From the NCBI RefSeq assembly GCF_000242595.2, contig NC_017098.1, forward strand, positions 1,550,001 to 1,614,000: a stretch of 64,000 nt of DNA. The letters run 5' to 3'. The stretch comes from Spirochaeta africana DSM 8902 (GTDB lineage Bacteria; Spirochaetota; Spirochaetia; DSM-27196; DSM-8902). The position numbers were made by a program, and so were the translations under genes. Position 1 is the first letter of the stretch. Every line of letters begins with the position of its first letter. The notes under the pieces were generated by a model. It was not told where the DNA came from. It saw only the letters and a list, made by a program, of their open reading frames with translations, and ran no database searches. This document shows, piece after piece, positions 45,501 through 54,094 of this stretch.

Positions 45501-45640
45501 TTATTCATGTAGCCAGGGCGCATAGCTCAGACCAACCAATACACCTTCGGGGCTTATGAACCTTGCCACTGTCTGTCCCCATGGTTCAGTCCGGGCTTCG
45601 TGGACGAAACTGTTGCCAATTACCAAATGCCAGGCTCTAT
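45501..45640 (-). pseudogene. VOC/glyoxalase-family C-terminal remnant
   Basis: The minus-strand frame ends in NSFVHEARTEPWGQTVARF, then SPEGVLVGLSYAPWLHE and a stop at 45501. This is the last strand region of VOC (glyoxalase/bleomycin-resistance) proteins, where E.WGQ..A.F..PDG....S is typical. No N-terminal half exists; the frame runs into the end of the GNAT gene, so the rest was lost by deletion. Confidence 0.6.
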
Positions 45641-46203
45641 AGAGCCAGCCGCATCAAGACCCGCGGAAACCCGTCCAGGACTGATTTGGTTTCTGCAACC
45701 TGGTGAAAGCCGGCTGCCTCAAACAGCGACTTGGTCCCCACGTATGCCATGGTAGTGTTGATCGTCTTGCCCATGTTCTCCAGCGGATAACCCTCCAGGA
45801 TAGATGCGCCCTGGTCGCGCGCAAAATTGACGGCGCCCGCGAGCAGGTGATGGGAGATGCCGTTCCCGCGATGGCCTGGCTTGACCCGAATACACCATAC
45901 AGACCATACATCTGCATCATCAACGCGGGGAATGGTTCTGCTTCGAGCAAACGTGGTTTTGGAGCGCGGCGCGACCGCAGCCCAGCCCACCGGTTCCTCA
46001 CCATCGTACGCCAGGACACCTGGTGGGCCCTCCGCCAACATGGCAGCTACATGCTCGCCTCTCGCCGGGCCAGTGAGCGCCTTGTTCTCTTTCGAAGGGA
46101 GTCTGTATGTCAAACACCAACAGACACTTGCATCAGGGCGCTTGGGACCCAGGACAGTGCTAACATCTGCAAAAACCGTTGCTGGTCTTACCGTGATACT
46201 CAT
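45637..46203 (-). CDS. GNAT-family N-acetyltransferase
   Basis: A 188-aa protein with the GNAT core: VLAYDGEEPVGWAAVAPRSK (beta4-like strand), VWSVWCIRVKPGHRGNGISHHLLAGAVNFARDQGA (motif A, with the acetyl-CoA loop R-G-N-G at about 112-117) and SLFEAAGFHQVAE (motif B). CGGAGG lies 6 nt before the ATG. Substrate unknown. A small C-terminal VOC remnant follows directly, evidence of a local deletion. Confidence 0.9.
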   Translation of the reverse strand: MSITVRPATVFADVSTVLGPKRPDASVCWCLTYRLPSKENKALTGPARGEHVAAMLAEGPPGVLAYDGEEPVGWAAVAPRSKTTFARSRTIPRVDDADVWSVWCIRVKPGHRGNGISHHLLAGAVNFARDQGASILEGYPLENMGKTINTTMAYVGTKSLFEAAGFHQVAETKSVLDGFPRVLMRLAL

Positions 46204-46247
46204 ACGACCTCCGTTTCGTGATTCTCTATGAAACAGGCCAGGGGTGT

Positions 46248-47750
46248 TTATGGATCCGGTTGGAACGGGAAAAGACCCGACGGTGGCGGCATAAAGGCCA
46301 GGTATCCCAGGTCATACCCAATTGGCACTCCTTCCAGAACAATGTCTGCGGTTATATCAATCTCCCCCGGTTGAATATTTGTCATATCGAAGCGGGACAG
46401 AGTTTCTTCCTGAATGTAGCCATCCTCAACCCACAGCAATCCATTATAGTCAAATGCCAGGCTGCTGGGGGCCAACAGCGACTCTGTATCATCAGGGAAG
46501 AGATACATTTCCAGCCTGGTGGTAACTGCGTCCATAACATCATTGATCTCAAAGACGCCAGTGACAGATCCGGGGTCTGCTATGTAATAACCGGATTCTT
46601 CCCAGCCACCAATCCATAATCCACCGAGCGCATCAAATGCCAGTGCATTCGGGTCATCGAATTGAATCCGTGCGGCAAAATCTTCGTCCTCAAGGGTTAC
46701 GGCACCCGTTGCCGACAATATCGCCTGATCGGTAATGCGCAGTACACCGTTCGTATTATCGGCAACCCACATATCACCATTCATATCAAATGCGATCGAG
46801 TAGGATCTTCGGATATGTTCAGAGGAGTATATCGCACTGGCTTCCAGGGAGTCGTCAGTCACTGGATCGTCCGAGGATCCACCGAACATGGCCGCCCCGT
46901 CAATCCGGAGAATATCATCGTTATGTTGACCTACCCATAAATTACCTGAGGCATCAAATGTAATGTCCAATGGGCCAGAAATGTCCTCGCCTCTCAGTCT
47001 GAGGGCTGGTTCTGTAATTACGGCTCCGGGCTGCAGCTGATCTGCATCCAGCCGGATGATTTCGTCGTCACTATAACCGGCCAGCCACAGCGACCCGTTA
47101 TGACCGACGGCGATCCCTTCGGGACTTCTGGCAATTTCTGACATGTCAATCTGTACGTAGGGTTCGGGTTCACCGCTTGACTGGATGTCCTCGGTACGGT
47201 ATCCCGTCAGCAGCTCATCGTTATACGCTGAAAACCAGAGGATCCCATCCTCCGGTGCATCCGGTACGGTCGGGGTATACAGCTCAAGCTGTGTCTGTTC
47301 CACTGCGACGTTTTTTGTAGTACCTGGCAAAACAAGAAACGGTGCTGAAATACCCCCCGATACTACCTCGTCGTCCTGCAGGACCTCTATCATCACCTTG
47401 AAGTCTCGATATGCAGGAACAGATGCCAGCTGGAATTGAGCCTCTTCATCAAGGTTCACCGATATTTCGTGACGGCGACGGCCATCAATCGATTTAGGTG
47501 AGCCGGGATCTCGATACTGCACCAGATCTTCCTGCCTGCGGTGAACGGTCAGCTGATCCTCTGGAAACACACGAACTACTACGGTCATCGTCTGATCAGG
47601 TGCGGCACCCCTGCCTACACTCTGAGCACCAATAGAGGATCCATGAAATGTGAACTGTAACTGTCCGACTGGATCGACCTGCTGAACACTGCATCCAATC
47701 AGTGACAAGGAGAAAACCAGTAATCCGGTAAATGTGTGCAATTTGCTCAT
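46248..47750 (-). CDS. Beta-propeller (NHL/SMP-30-like) lipoprotein
   Basis: A lipoprotein signal (LLVFSLSLIGCS, Cys about 20) is followed by a beta-sandwich-like region to about residue 165 and then by repeats of the form GNLWVGQHNDDILRIDG, GDMWVADNTNGVLRITD, GGLWIGGWEESGYYIAD and GLLWVEDGYIQEETLSRFD. These are blades of a streptogramin lyase/NHL-like six-bladed propeller. It is an envelope protein, probably a binding scaffold rather than an enzyme; no catalytic residues can be named. Confidence 0.8.
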   Translation of the reverse strand: MSKLHTFTGLLVFSLSLIGCSVQQVDPVGQLQFTFHGSSIGAQSVGRGAAPDQTMTVVVRVFPEDQLTVHRRQEDLVQYRDPGSPKSIDGRRRHEISVNLDEEAQFQLASVPAYRDFKVMIEVLQDDEVVSGGISAPFLVLPGTTKNVAVEQTQLELYTPTVPDAPEDGILWFSAYNDELLTGYRTEDIQSSGEPEPYVQIDMSEIARSPEGIAVGHNGSLWLAGYSDDEIIRLDADQLQPGAVITEPALRLRGEDISGPLDITFDASGNLWVGQHNDDILRIDGAAMFGGSSDDPVTDDSLEASAIYSSEHIRRSYSIAFDMNGDMWVADNTNGVLRITDQAILSATGAVTLEDEDFAARIQFDDPNALAFDALGGLWIGGWEESGYYIADPGSVTGVFEINDVMDAVTTRLEMYLFPDDTESLLAPSSLAFDYNGLLWVEDGYIQEETLSRFDMTNIQPGEIDITADIVLEGVPIGYDLGYLAFMPPPSGLFPFQPDP

Positions 47751-47908
47751 AAAAATAGCGTAGCACGCCTATTTCAAGAATTCTTTCCTTGAGCAGATTT
47801 TTCCGAACGGATAGAAGAAAAATCAACTGTCATGTTATGTGTGAGCACGTCCGCTCACCGGGTATCCTTATTCGGGAGTACCAACATCCACGCCACAGCC
47901 TGCCGGCA

Positions 47909-48754
47909 TTAATGGGCGTGTACCCACTCAAGAACTGCCTGGTTTATTTCTTCGGCGTTCCATACAAAGGCCAGGTGACTGCTCGCAATCCATACAAGGT
48001 GTTTCTTGCATGGAAGGCTGTCGTAATACTGTTGTAGATACCCCCGGCTGAAATAACGGTCTTCCGTGGATGCAATCACAAGGGTGGGGCAGCCAAGCTG
48101 ATTTCGCAGAGGGCTTGCGGAACCCAGGATAAGGAAACACAGACTGGCAATCAGCGAAAATGAAAGATCAAAGGTTCCGGGATATTGCTGCATAATGGTC
48201 TTGTACCACTGATCTTCCTCTGCAGCGTGTAGCCCATGGTATTCGGGCAGGCGGAAGGGGAGTCGGGTTCCGGGAGCGATACGCGCGATAAGTTGGATTA
48301 ACGGGTATGCAATTCTGAGCAGTCTGGTATCTGCCAGGGGAGAACTGTCACGATATATTGCCGCGCCGAATTGAGAGAAGCTGCGGATGTGCGGTGCGAT
48401 TCGGCTGTCCATTGCTAAAGCCTGCCCGATTATTCCCCCGGTTCCGGTACCCCCATACAGATGGATGTTAGCGCTGTAGTTTTCCTGTATGTACATGATC
48501 AGGCTCAGCATGCTCCCGGCCATGGTTTCGTAGCGAATCTCCCTGCTGCTGCCTTCGCTTCTGCCGATGCCCGGAAAATCGATGGCGAAAATATTGCAGC
48601 CGCCTTCGGTCAATCCACTCATGAAGCCCTGGCTCAGTTCGTGGGACACCGATACAACAGGCGTCATCAGGTAAATAATATTGGGAGCTGATGGATTGTC
48701 GATCGAAGCCTGTACATGAATCCGGTGGTCGTTGTGTGTCAGTGTGATATTCAT
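47909..48754 (-). CDS. Alpha/beta hydrolase-fold protein with Thr at the nucleophile position
   Basis: A 281-aa protein with an alpha/beta hydrolase layout: FAIDFPGIGRSEGSSREIRYETMAGSM (the strand-4 region), IHLYGGTGTGGIIGQALA at about 101-118, VIASTEDRYFSRGYL (acid loop) and SSHLAFVWNAEEI with a His. The nucleophile elbow reads G-G-T-G-T-G-G, so Ser is replaced by Thr or the site is inactive. Its start is 9 nt behind the AraC regulator gene on the same strand. A TAATAT box ends 6 nt before the ATG. Confidence 0.75.
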   Translation of the reverse strand: MNITLTHNDHRIHVQASIDNPSAPNIIYLMTPVVSVSHELSQGFMSGLTEGGCNIFAIDFPGIGRSEGSSREIRYETMAGSMLSLIMYIQENYSANIHLYGGTGTGGIIGQALAMDSRIAPHIRSFSQFGAAIYRDSSPLADTRLLRIAYPLIQLIARIAPGTRLPFRLPEYHGLHAAEEDQWYKTIMQQYPGTFDLSFSLIASLCFLILGSASPLRNQLGCPTLVIASTEDRYFSRGYLQQYYDSLPCKKHLVWIASSHLAFVWNAEEINQAVLEWVHAH

Positions 48755-48763
48755 ATCCGGATA

Positions 48764-49513
48764 TTACAGCGGAAGATCATAAAAGACTTGAATAAACTGA
48801 CTGTTTTTAAAGACCTCTTTGAGGTTCATCCCGGTGCTGTGGGTGAATGTGCGGGTAAAATGCGCAGAATCGGAAAAGCCGGCGGCAAGAGCTGCTTCGG
48901 TAAAACTTGCTGATCTGTTCAACAGGTGTATTCCCCGGATCAGTTTCTGCATCAACAGATAGTTCCGGTATGGCAGGCCGGTATATTGCTTGAATACTGC
49001 CAGAAAACGGCTCGTAGACAGGCATGCAATCTGCGCGGCCTCGGCTGCAGACAGCCCCCAACCGTCAGGTTCCTGCATGCGTAAGACAACCCGTTGAATG
49101 CGATCGTCTCTCGGTATTTTTGCGGATGCAGGGGCGCATCCGAGCTGCCGCACCAGTTGATCGCTGGCATCCAGTAACACGCTGCTGATGCTGCACTCGA
49201 CAAGCCCGGGCAATGAGAATCCGGGATCAGGAAGAGATATCCTGATGATCGGGCTGTCTGATGACTTGAGATAGTGCTTCCGGAGCAGAAAGCCGATCTC
49301 GGAGGATGGATCGAAAAGAAGGCTGAAATAGGGATCGCCACCCGATTCGAGCCCGTGCAAGCAGTTTGGTGCGATGATCTGTACGTCCAGTGATCCCGGT
49401 TCAGATCCAGTCGAGGTAAAAATCTGCGCAAATGCATGTCGATGTTCCGGATGTGGACGGGTTATCCCACACATCAAGATTCTGTCGGCACGGATGTATA
49501 ATGAGTGTTTCAT
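48764..49513 (-). CDS. AraC-family transcriptional regulator
   Basis: A 249-aa protein. The N-terminal 140 residues are a cupin-like sensory domain (HPEHRHAFAQIFTSTGSE). The C-terminal HTH pair is WGLSAAEAAQIACLSTSRFLAVFKQYTGLPYRNYLLMQKL and SFTEAALAAGFSDSAHFTRTFTHSTGMNLKEVF. It probably regulates the hydrolase-fold gene 9 nt downstream or the divergent SDR gene. TATACT ends 8 nt before the ATG. Confidence 0.92.
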   Translation of the reverse strand: MKHSLYIRADRILMCGITRPHPEHRHAFAQIFTSTGSEPGSLDVQIIAPNCLHGLESGGDPYFSLLFDPSSEIGFLLRKHYLKSSDSPIIRISLPDPGFSLPGLVECSISSVLLDASDQLVRQLGCAPASAKIPRDDRIQRVVLRMQEPDGWGLSAAEAAQIACLSTSRFLAVFKQYTGLPYRNYLLMQKLIRGIHLLNRSASFTEAALAAGFSDSAHFTRTFTHSTGMNLKEVFKNSQFIQVFYDLPL

Positions 49514-49560
49514 GCAGGATCAGTATAGTATTTTTCCAGTACTGATCGCCACGCATGTAG

Positions 49561-49566
49561 TATAAT
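49561..49566 (+). promoter_or_regulatory. -10 box directly before the SDR gene
   Basis: TATAAT ends 6 nt before the ATG at 49573, so transcription would start at the initiation codon. No convincing -35 hexamer at 17 nt is seen; activation by the divergent AraC regulator is possible. Confidence 0.4.
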
Positions 49567-49572
49567 CATCGC

Positions 49573-50397
49573 ATGATATCTCTTGAAGGAAGATGTACCG
49601 TGGTTACCGGAGGTGCGATGGGTGTCGGTCTGGCGGTGGTTCGCAGGCTGTTGCAGCATGGCTGCCGGGTGGCGATTTGGGACTACTCGGAGCAGGCACT
49701 GACAGATGTGCAGAGGGAGCTTGGGGAAAATCCGGCTCTGTTGTATATCAACTGTGATATTTCTGATCCAGCATCTGTTACATCTGCTGTTCAGGCAACC
49801 ATGGCAAGGTTTGGCAGTATTGATATTCTGGTGAATAACGCAGGCACCGTGGTTTCCGGATATCTTCAGGACACCGATATGGCTCGACAACAGCAGGTCA
49901 TTGATGTCAATTTTTCTGGCTTGGTTCATGCAACTACTCTGATACTTCCCAAGATGTACGCGCAGGATTTCGGGGTGATAGTCAACATTTCATCGGCAGC
50001 GGGGACACTGGGGGTTGCCCGTCAGTCGGTCTATTCCGCTGCAAAATGGGCAGTATGGGGTTTTACCGAATCACTGTGGCATGAGGTTCGCAACCAGAAT
50101 AAATCTGTGCATGTTGCAAGTGTGCACCCCGGCTATATTGCTACTGGGCTGTTTGCCGGAGCCAAAATTCGCGGGTTGGGCGGCGTAATTGTGCCATTGG
50201 TAAAAAATCACGATGTGATTGCAAAGGCGATAGTTGAACAGGCAATCCGCCACCGAAAAACTGTGGTGTACCGTCCGCGTTCGGTTCGACTGGCGGTTTT
50301 GCTGCGTGGTATTTTGCCAGACCGCTGGTTTTTCCGGTTGGTTCGCCTACTGGGGATCCACCGCAGCATGGAAGGCTTCACTGGCCAGCGCGCTTGA
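49573..50397 (+). CDS. Short-chain dehydrogenase/reductase
   Basis: A 274-aa classical SDR. TGGAMGVG (nucleotide-binding, about 12-19), NNAG (about 88-91), catalytic Ser in VNISSAAG (about 138), YSAAK (Tyr-x-x-x-Lys, about 155-159) and a HPGYIATGLF segment after the active site. The C-terminal extension has an amphipathic basic helix (RSVRLAVLLRGILPDRWFFRLVRLLG) that may associate with membrane. It diverges from the AraC regulator gene. Substrate unknown. Confidence 0.92.
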   Translation: MISLEGRCTVVTGGAMGVGLAVVRRLLQHGCRVAIWDYSEQALTDVQRELGENPALLYINCDISDPASVTSAVQATMARFGSIDILVNNAGTVVSGYLQDTDMARQQQVIDVNFSGLVHATTLILPKMYAQDFGVIVNISSAAGTLGVARQSVYSAAKWAVWGFTESLWHEVRNQNKSVHVASVHPGYIATGLFAGAKIRGLGGVIVPLVKNHDVIAKAIVEQAIRHRKTVVYRPRSVRLAVLLRGILPDRWFFRLVRLLGIHRSMEGFTGQRA

Positions 50398-50609
50398 ATT
50401 GACACAATAGCCGGGGTAAAAATGTGTGCTTCCTTGAAATGTAACCGTGGCACCGATACAGAAATGCAGCTTTCTGGGCTTTACCTTCACCGCAAAGAAA
50501 ATCTGCTGGACACAACGCGCCTACCAGGAATTCTTGCGAACCGTAAAGCATCTGACCCGCAGATCGTGGGGAGTGTCGATGCAGTACCGATTGTACCGAC
50601 TGAAGGTGT

Positions 50610-51950
50610 GATAACGTATAATATCTTGCGCAATTTCAAGTTTCGATAAAAAGAAAGTCCTCAATCTGACGATTGATTAAGTACGACCCAAACCAAGTCA
50701 GAAGGAGGACCCCATGGGTAAGATTATCGAGATAAACGAGCAGGAAGTCAAAGACCATTTGGGTAATTTTGTCAGGGAGACGGTGGAGGAAACCTTGAAC
50801 GCTATGCTGGAGGCAGAAGCAGAACAGCTGTGTAATGCGCAAAAACATGAGCGCAGCTCTGAGCGAACGGGGTATCGTGCCGGACATTATGATAGGAAAC
50901 TGCTAACGAAAGCAGGCGAAGTGAATCTGCAGGTTCCCAAGCTGAAGAAGGTGACGTTTGAAACTGCCATTATTGAACGGTATAAGCGACGCGAGATCTC
51001 TGTTGAGGAGGCAATGGTAGAGATGTACTTGGCTGGCGTTTCTGTCAGACGTGTCGAGGATATCACCGAAGCCCTTTGGGGTGCCAAGGTCTCACCAGGA
51101 ACTATCAGCAACCTCAATAAGAAAATCTACGAAGAAATTGAAAAATGGCGCAACCTGCCGTTGAAGCAGCGCTACACCTATGTCTACCTTGATGGCATCT
51201 GGATGAAACGATCCTGGGCTGGTGAAGTACGCAATGTATCCGTTCTGGTAGCCATAGGCGTTAATCAGGATGGTTTCAGGGAGATAATCGGGGTTGCCGA
51301 AGGCACCAAGGAAGACAAAGACAGCTGGCAGCGATTTCTCCGCTATTTGAAAGGCCGGGGACTGGAAACAGTGGAGATGTTTATCTCTGACAAGTCTCTG
51401 GGATTGGTAGAAGCGATACCAGAGTTTTTTCCTGATTCCCGGTGGCAGCGGTGCGTAGTGCATTTTTACCGCAATGTATTCAGCTTTGTTCCGCAGGGAA
51501 AAGTCAAAGCTGTTGCAACCATGTTGAAGGCCATTCATGCCCAGGAAAACCTGGAAGAGGCAGTCCGAAAGAAAGACCAGATTGCGAAGAAACTGATTGA
51601 AATGAAATTGTCCAAAGCAGCGGAGATCGTTCGAGAAGGTGCATTAGAAACCTTCTCGTATTATTATTTCCCGGTCGAACACTGGAAACGGATCAGGACC
51701 AATAACGGGCTTGAAAGAATCATGCGAGAAATCAGAAGGAGGACACGTGTAATCGGTTCGTTCCCTGATGGTGAGTCAGCACTGATGCTGGTTGCAGCAC
51801 GACTGCGCCACATCTCGAACTCAACATGGAGTGAACGGAAATATCTGAATATGGATCTGATGATCGAGTACGATCACGATCATCAGGCATCATAACAGCA
51901 GGGTCACAGATTGATGGACGCTGAATTTGCGCAAGATATTTGACACTACC
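50610..51950 (+). mobile_element. IS-A2, second copy of IS-A, 1341 bp
   Basis: Same length and ends as IS-A1 (GATAACG... and ...CACTACC), with its own 8-bp target duplication GAAGGTGT (50602-50609 and 51951-51958). Direct orientation relative to IS-A1, 29.4 kb away. Confidence 0.95.
50714..51895 (+). CDS. IS256-family transposase of IS-A2
   Basis: A 393-aa Mutator-type transposase whose predicted sequence equals that of the 21319-22500 copy, including the YLDGIWMK, FISDKSLG and LERIMREIRRR motifs. Its flanks are intact, so it is probably active. Confidence 0.97.
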   Translation: MGKIIEINEQEVKDHLGNFVRETVEETLNAMLEAEAEQLCNAQKHERSSERTGYRAGHYDRKLLTKAGEVNLQVPKLKKVTFETAIIERYKRREISVEEAMVEMYLAGVSVRRVEDITEALWGAKVSPGTISNLNKKIYEEIEKWRNLPLKQRYTYVYLDGIWMKRSWAGEVRNVSVLVAIGVNQDGFREIIGVAEGTKEDKDSWQRFLRYLKGRGLETVEMFISDKSLGLVEAIPEFFPDSRWQRCVVHFYRNVFSFVPQGKVKAVATMLKAIHAQENLEEAVRKKDQIAKKLIEMKLSKAAEIVREGALETFSYYYFPVEHWKRIRTNNGLERIMREIRRRTRVIGSFPDGESALMLVAARLRHISNSTWSERKYLNMDLMIEYDHDHQAS

Positions 51951-52080
51951 GAAGGTGTACATTCAGGGATGGATGAACTACTACGGGATATCCCGGTTCT
52001 ACCGTCCGGTACAAAGTATCGATGAATGGCTGCGGCGACGGATTCGCATGCGGGGTGGTGTGGGGGCCGGTGATTAGCAG

Positions 52081-52241
52081 TCACCGGCTACCCGATTTAG
52101 AACTCGCTTTCTTCCTACAAATAATCAATCCATGGCTACTACTGGCCAAATTTGTTCTAACTTCGGAAGTAGCAATATGAAAATTCACCAATGCTTCATA
52201 CTGTTCTTCATTCATTTTCTCAATCTCACTAGAGACAAGAT
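52081..52241 (-). pseudogene. C-terminal remnant of a cassette-like gene, cut by IS-B2
   Basis: About 53 codons of AT-rich minus-strand frame ending EKMNEEQYEALVNFHIATSE, then VRTNLASSSHGLIICRKKAS and a stop. The frame enters IS-B2 without a start of its own. Orientation and composition fit the cassette array to the right. No family recognised. Confidence 0.45.
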
Positions 52242-53590
52242 GATAGTGTCCTGAAACGTTCGCAATTTGAAAAGTAAAAGGAGCCATTGGATCCTCCGAA
52301 AGGTGTAGTAGCCAAACCATACCAAAGGAGAACACACAATGGCCCCACTCAAAGCTACCGCAGATTTCGAGAAACTTCTATCCCGTTTCATAGGTGAACA
52401 GGATCCTCTGCTTGAAATGCTCAAATGGATGACCGAACAGCTCATGCGCATTGAAGCTGAAAATAAAGCCGGTGCCGTGAAAGGCGAGCATGTCGCAAAT
52501 CGGACGACTCATTTCAGCGGTTCTCGTGTCAGAAGATTCGATACCCGTCTGGGCACCATGTACCTCGTCGTTCCAAAGCTGCGCAAGGGCGGGTACATTC
52601 CCTTCTTTGTAACCGAGAAGAAACGCTCGGAACAAGCACTCCTACAGGTAGTGCAGGAAGCATTTATCAACGGTGTTTCTACCCGTAAGATCGATCGCCT
52701 CGCCAAGGAGCTGGGGATTGAATCCATATCAGCCAGCCAGGTTTCTGAAATTAATAAGGGGCTGGATGAACAGGTTCAGCAATTTCGCAACCGAGAGCTG
52801 GATTCAGAATATCCAGTTATCTGGATTGATGCACTGTATGAAAAGATACGCCATGGCCAGAGAGTGCAGAATGAAGCAGTGATGGTGGTCTGTGGCCTTA
52901 ATTCTGCTGGAGAGCGCGAAATACTTGCTATAGAGCCCATGGAAACTGAATCAGAGGAAACATACGCCGACCTGTTTCAGCGCTTAAAACAGCGCGGTCT
53001 CAAGCATGTATGGCTTGTGGTATCAGATGCACACCAGGGATTGAAAAATGCAATCCGATCAGAATTTGTCGGCGCATGTTGGCAACGGTGTAAAGTGCAT
53101 TTCATGCGGAATGTCCTCGCCAAAGTACGCAGCAAACACAAGGAACAATTTGCAGAGCGATTAAAGCACATCTGGCTGCAGCCAGATCAAGCTACCGCGC
53201 GAAAATACGCCAAGCAGCTTATGGATGACAGGGAAGACTCTTGCTCTGATGCAGTCGAAATCCTGGATTCCGGACTTGATGACTCACTGCAGTTCTATGC
53301 CTTTGCAAAAATCGATGCACGGAAAATCTCCTCCACCAATATGCTGGAGCGATTGAACAAAGAAATCCGTCGACGATCAAAGGTGGTTGGCGTCTTTCCG
53401 TCCAGGGAGTCATACATCAGAATGGTCACCTGCTATCTGATAGAATACACCGAAGACTGGACAACCGGCAGATCGTACATTAAAAAGGAATCACTGGATG
53501 AACAGAAAGAATTCATCCTGAGAACGGTTGCGTAACCAGCCGGAGGCTGATGGCTCCAGGGTGAAATTGCAAACACGTTTGGACACTATC
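52242..53590 (+). mobile_element. IS-B2, second copy of IS-B, 1349 bp, without target duplication
   Basis: Ends GATAGTGTCC/GGACACTATC as in IS-B1. The flanking octamers differ (GACAAGAT on the left, CAAGAATA on the right), so one flank was probably lost by deletion or recombination after insertion. Confidence 0.92.
52339..53535 (+). CDS. IS256-family transposase of IS-B2
   Basis: A 398-aa Mutator-type transposase, full length with all three motifs (WIDALYEKIRHG, VSDAHQGLKNA, LERLNKEIRRR). It has three substitutions relative to the IS-B1 copy. The W-to-R change in the MDDWEDS region lies away from the catalytic triad. Confidence 0.97.
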   Translation: MAPLKATADFEKLLSRFIGEQDPLLEMLKWMTEQLMRIEAENKAGAVKGEHVANRTTHFSGSRVRRFDTRLGTMYLVVPKLRKGGYIPFFVTEKKRSEQALLQVVQEAFINGVSTRKIDRLAKELGIESISASQVSEINKGLDEQVQQFRNRELDSEYPVIWIDALYEKIRHGQRVQNEAVMVVCGLNSAGEREILAIEPMETESEETYADLFQRLKQRGLKHVWLVVSDAHQGLKNAIRSEFVGACWQRCKVHFMRNVLAKVRSKHKEQFAERLKHIWLQPDQATARKYAKQLMDDREDSCSDAVEILDSGLDDSLQFYAFAKIDARKISSTNMLERLNKEIRRRSKVVGVFPSRESYIRMVTCYLIEYTEDWTTGRSYIKKESLDEQKEFILRTVA

Positions 53591-53622
53591 CAAGAATACG
53601 GGTAAACAGATTGACACACTCC

Positions 53623-53977
53623 TTATCTATTGAAGAAATACATGCTGCTATGGTGGCACATGGGGTGCCGAATCAGAAGCCAAAGCCACATGTTCAAGTA
53701 GAGTAAGGCAGACAAGGCCATTTTTTGCTGCTCTATATTACGTTTGTCCCAGCGAAGGAACTGATAGCAATATGCGACTATGTTCCGGTCGAGATGAGCA
53801 ACGAATTGCGCGCCGAGAAATTCCAGAGTAACCAATGTCAAACATCGAGTACTTCTTCTGCTCATCATCGATTCCCAGAACTACAAAAGGATCATCCGCT
53901 TGTAACTGGAGAATTATCTTCTCGATGTAGTACTTGTCAAAGGGGAATGAAGGCACAAACAAAATATTCTTGTCCAT
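53623..53977 (-). pseudogene. Frameshifted cassette gene (fourth cassette), truncated near IS-B2
   Basis: A minus-strand frame beginning MDKNILFVPSFPFDKYYIEK runs through DPFVVLGIDDEQKKYSMFDIGYSG. The protein-like sequence then appears to continue in another frame as EFLGAQFVAHLDRNIVAYCYQFLR, then WDKRNIEQQKMALSALLYLN. One indel around 53830-53850 would join them. The gene lies just behind the third attC-like site. IS-B2 follows at 53590 with no target duplication, so the end may be missing. No family recognised. Confidence 0.45.
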
Positions 53978-54000
53978 AAAATTCTTCAAGTCTCTCAATC

Positions 54001-54094
54001 AAGCTAACGACTTACACAATATCCGACAAATAAGCGCCGCATCTTGGCTGTCTAGCGAAAAGCTCGCAGGATTGTTTGCTTCGGTGTGCTATGT
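54001..54094 (-). other. attC-like recombination site 3
   Basis: On the minus strand the site would run from ACATAGC, overlapping the stop codon of the preceding cassette gene, to the core GTTAGCT at 54002-54008. Inner ACAATCC and GGATATTGT can pair. The inverted repeats are less regular than in sites 1 and 2, so exact limits are uncertain. Confidence 0.5.

Larger units (their letters stand above)
50438..52077 (+). pseudogene. Group II intron reverse transcriptase/maturase remnant, interrupted by IS-A2
   Basis: Removing IS-A2 and one GAAGGTGT copy joins two pieces (50438-50609 and 51959-52077) in one frame. It reads KCSFLGFTFT, then LTRRSWGVSMQYRLYRLKVY and IQGWMNYYGISRFYRPVQSI-DEWLRRRIRM. 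This is the thumb/maturase end of bacterial class C group II intron proteins. The N-terminal reverse transcriptase part is absent and the last residues (GGVGAGD) are foreign. Class C introns are known to enter attC sites, which fits the neighbouring integron array. Confidence 0.8.
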
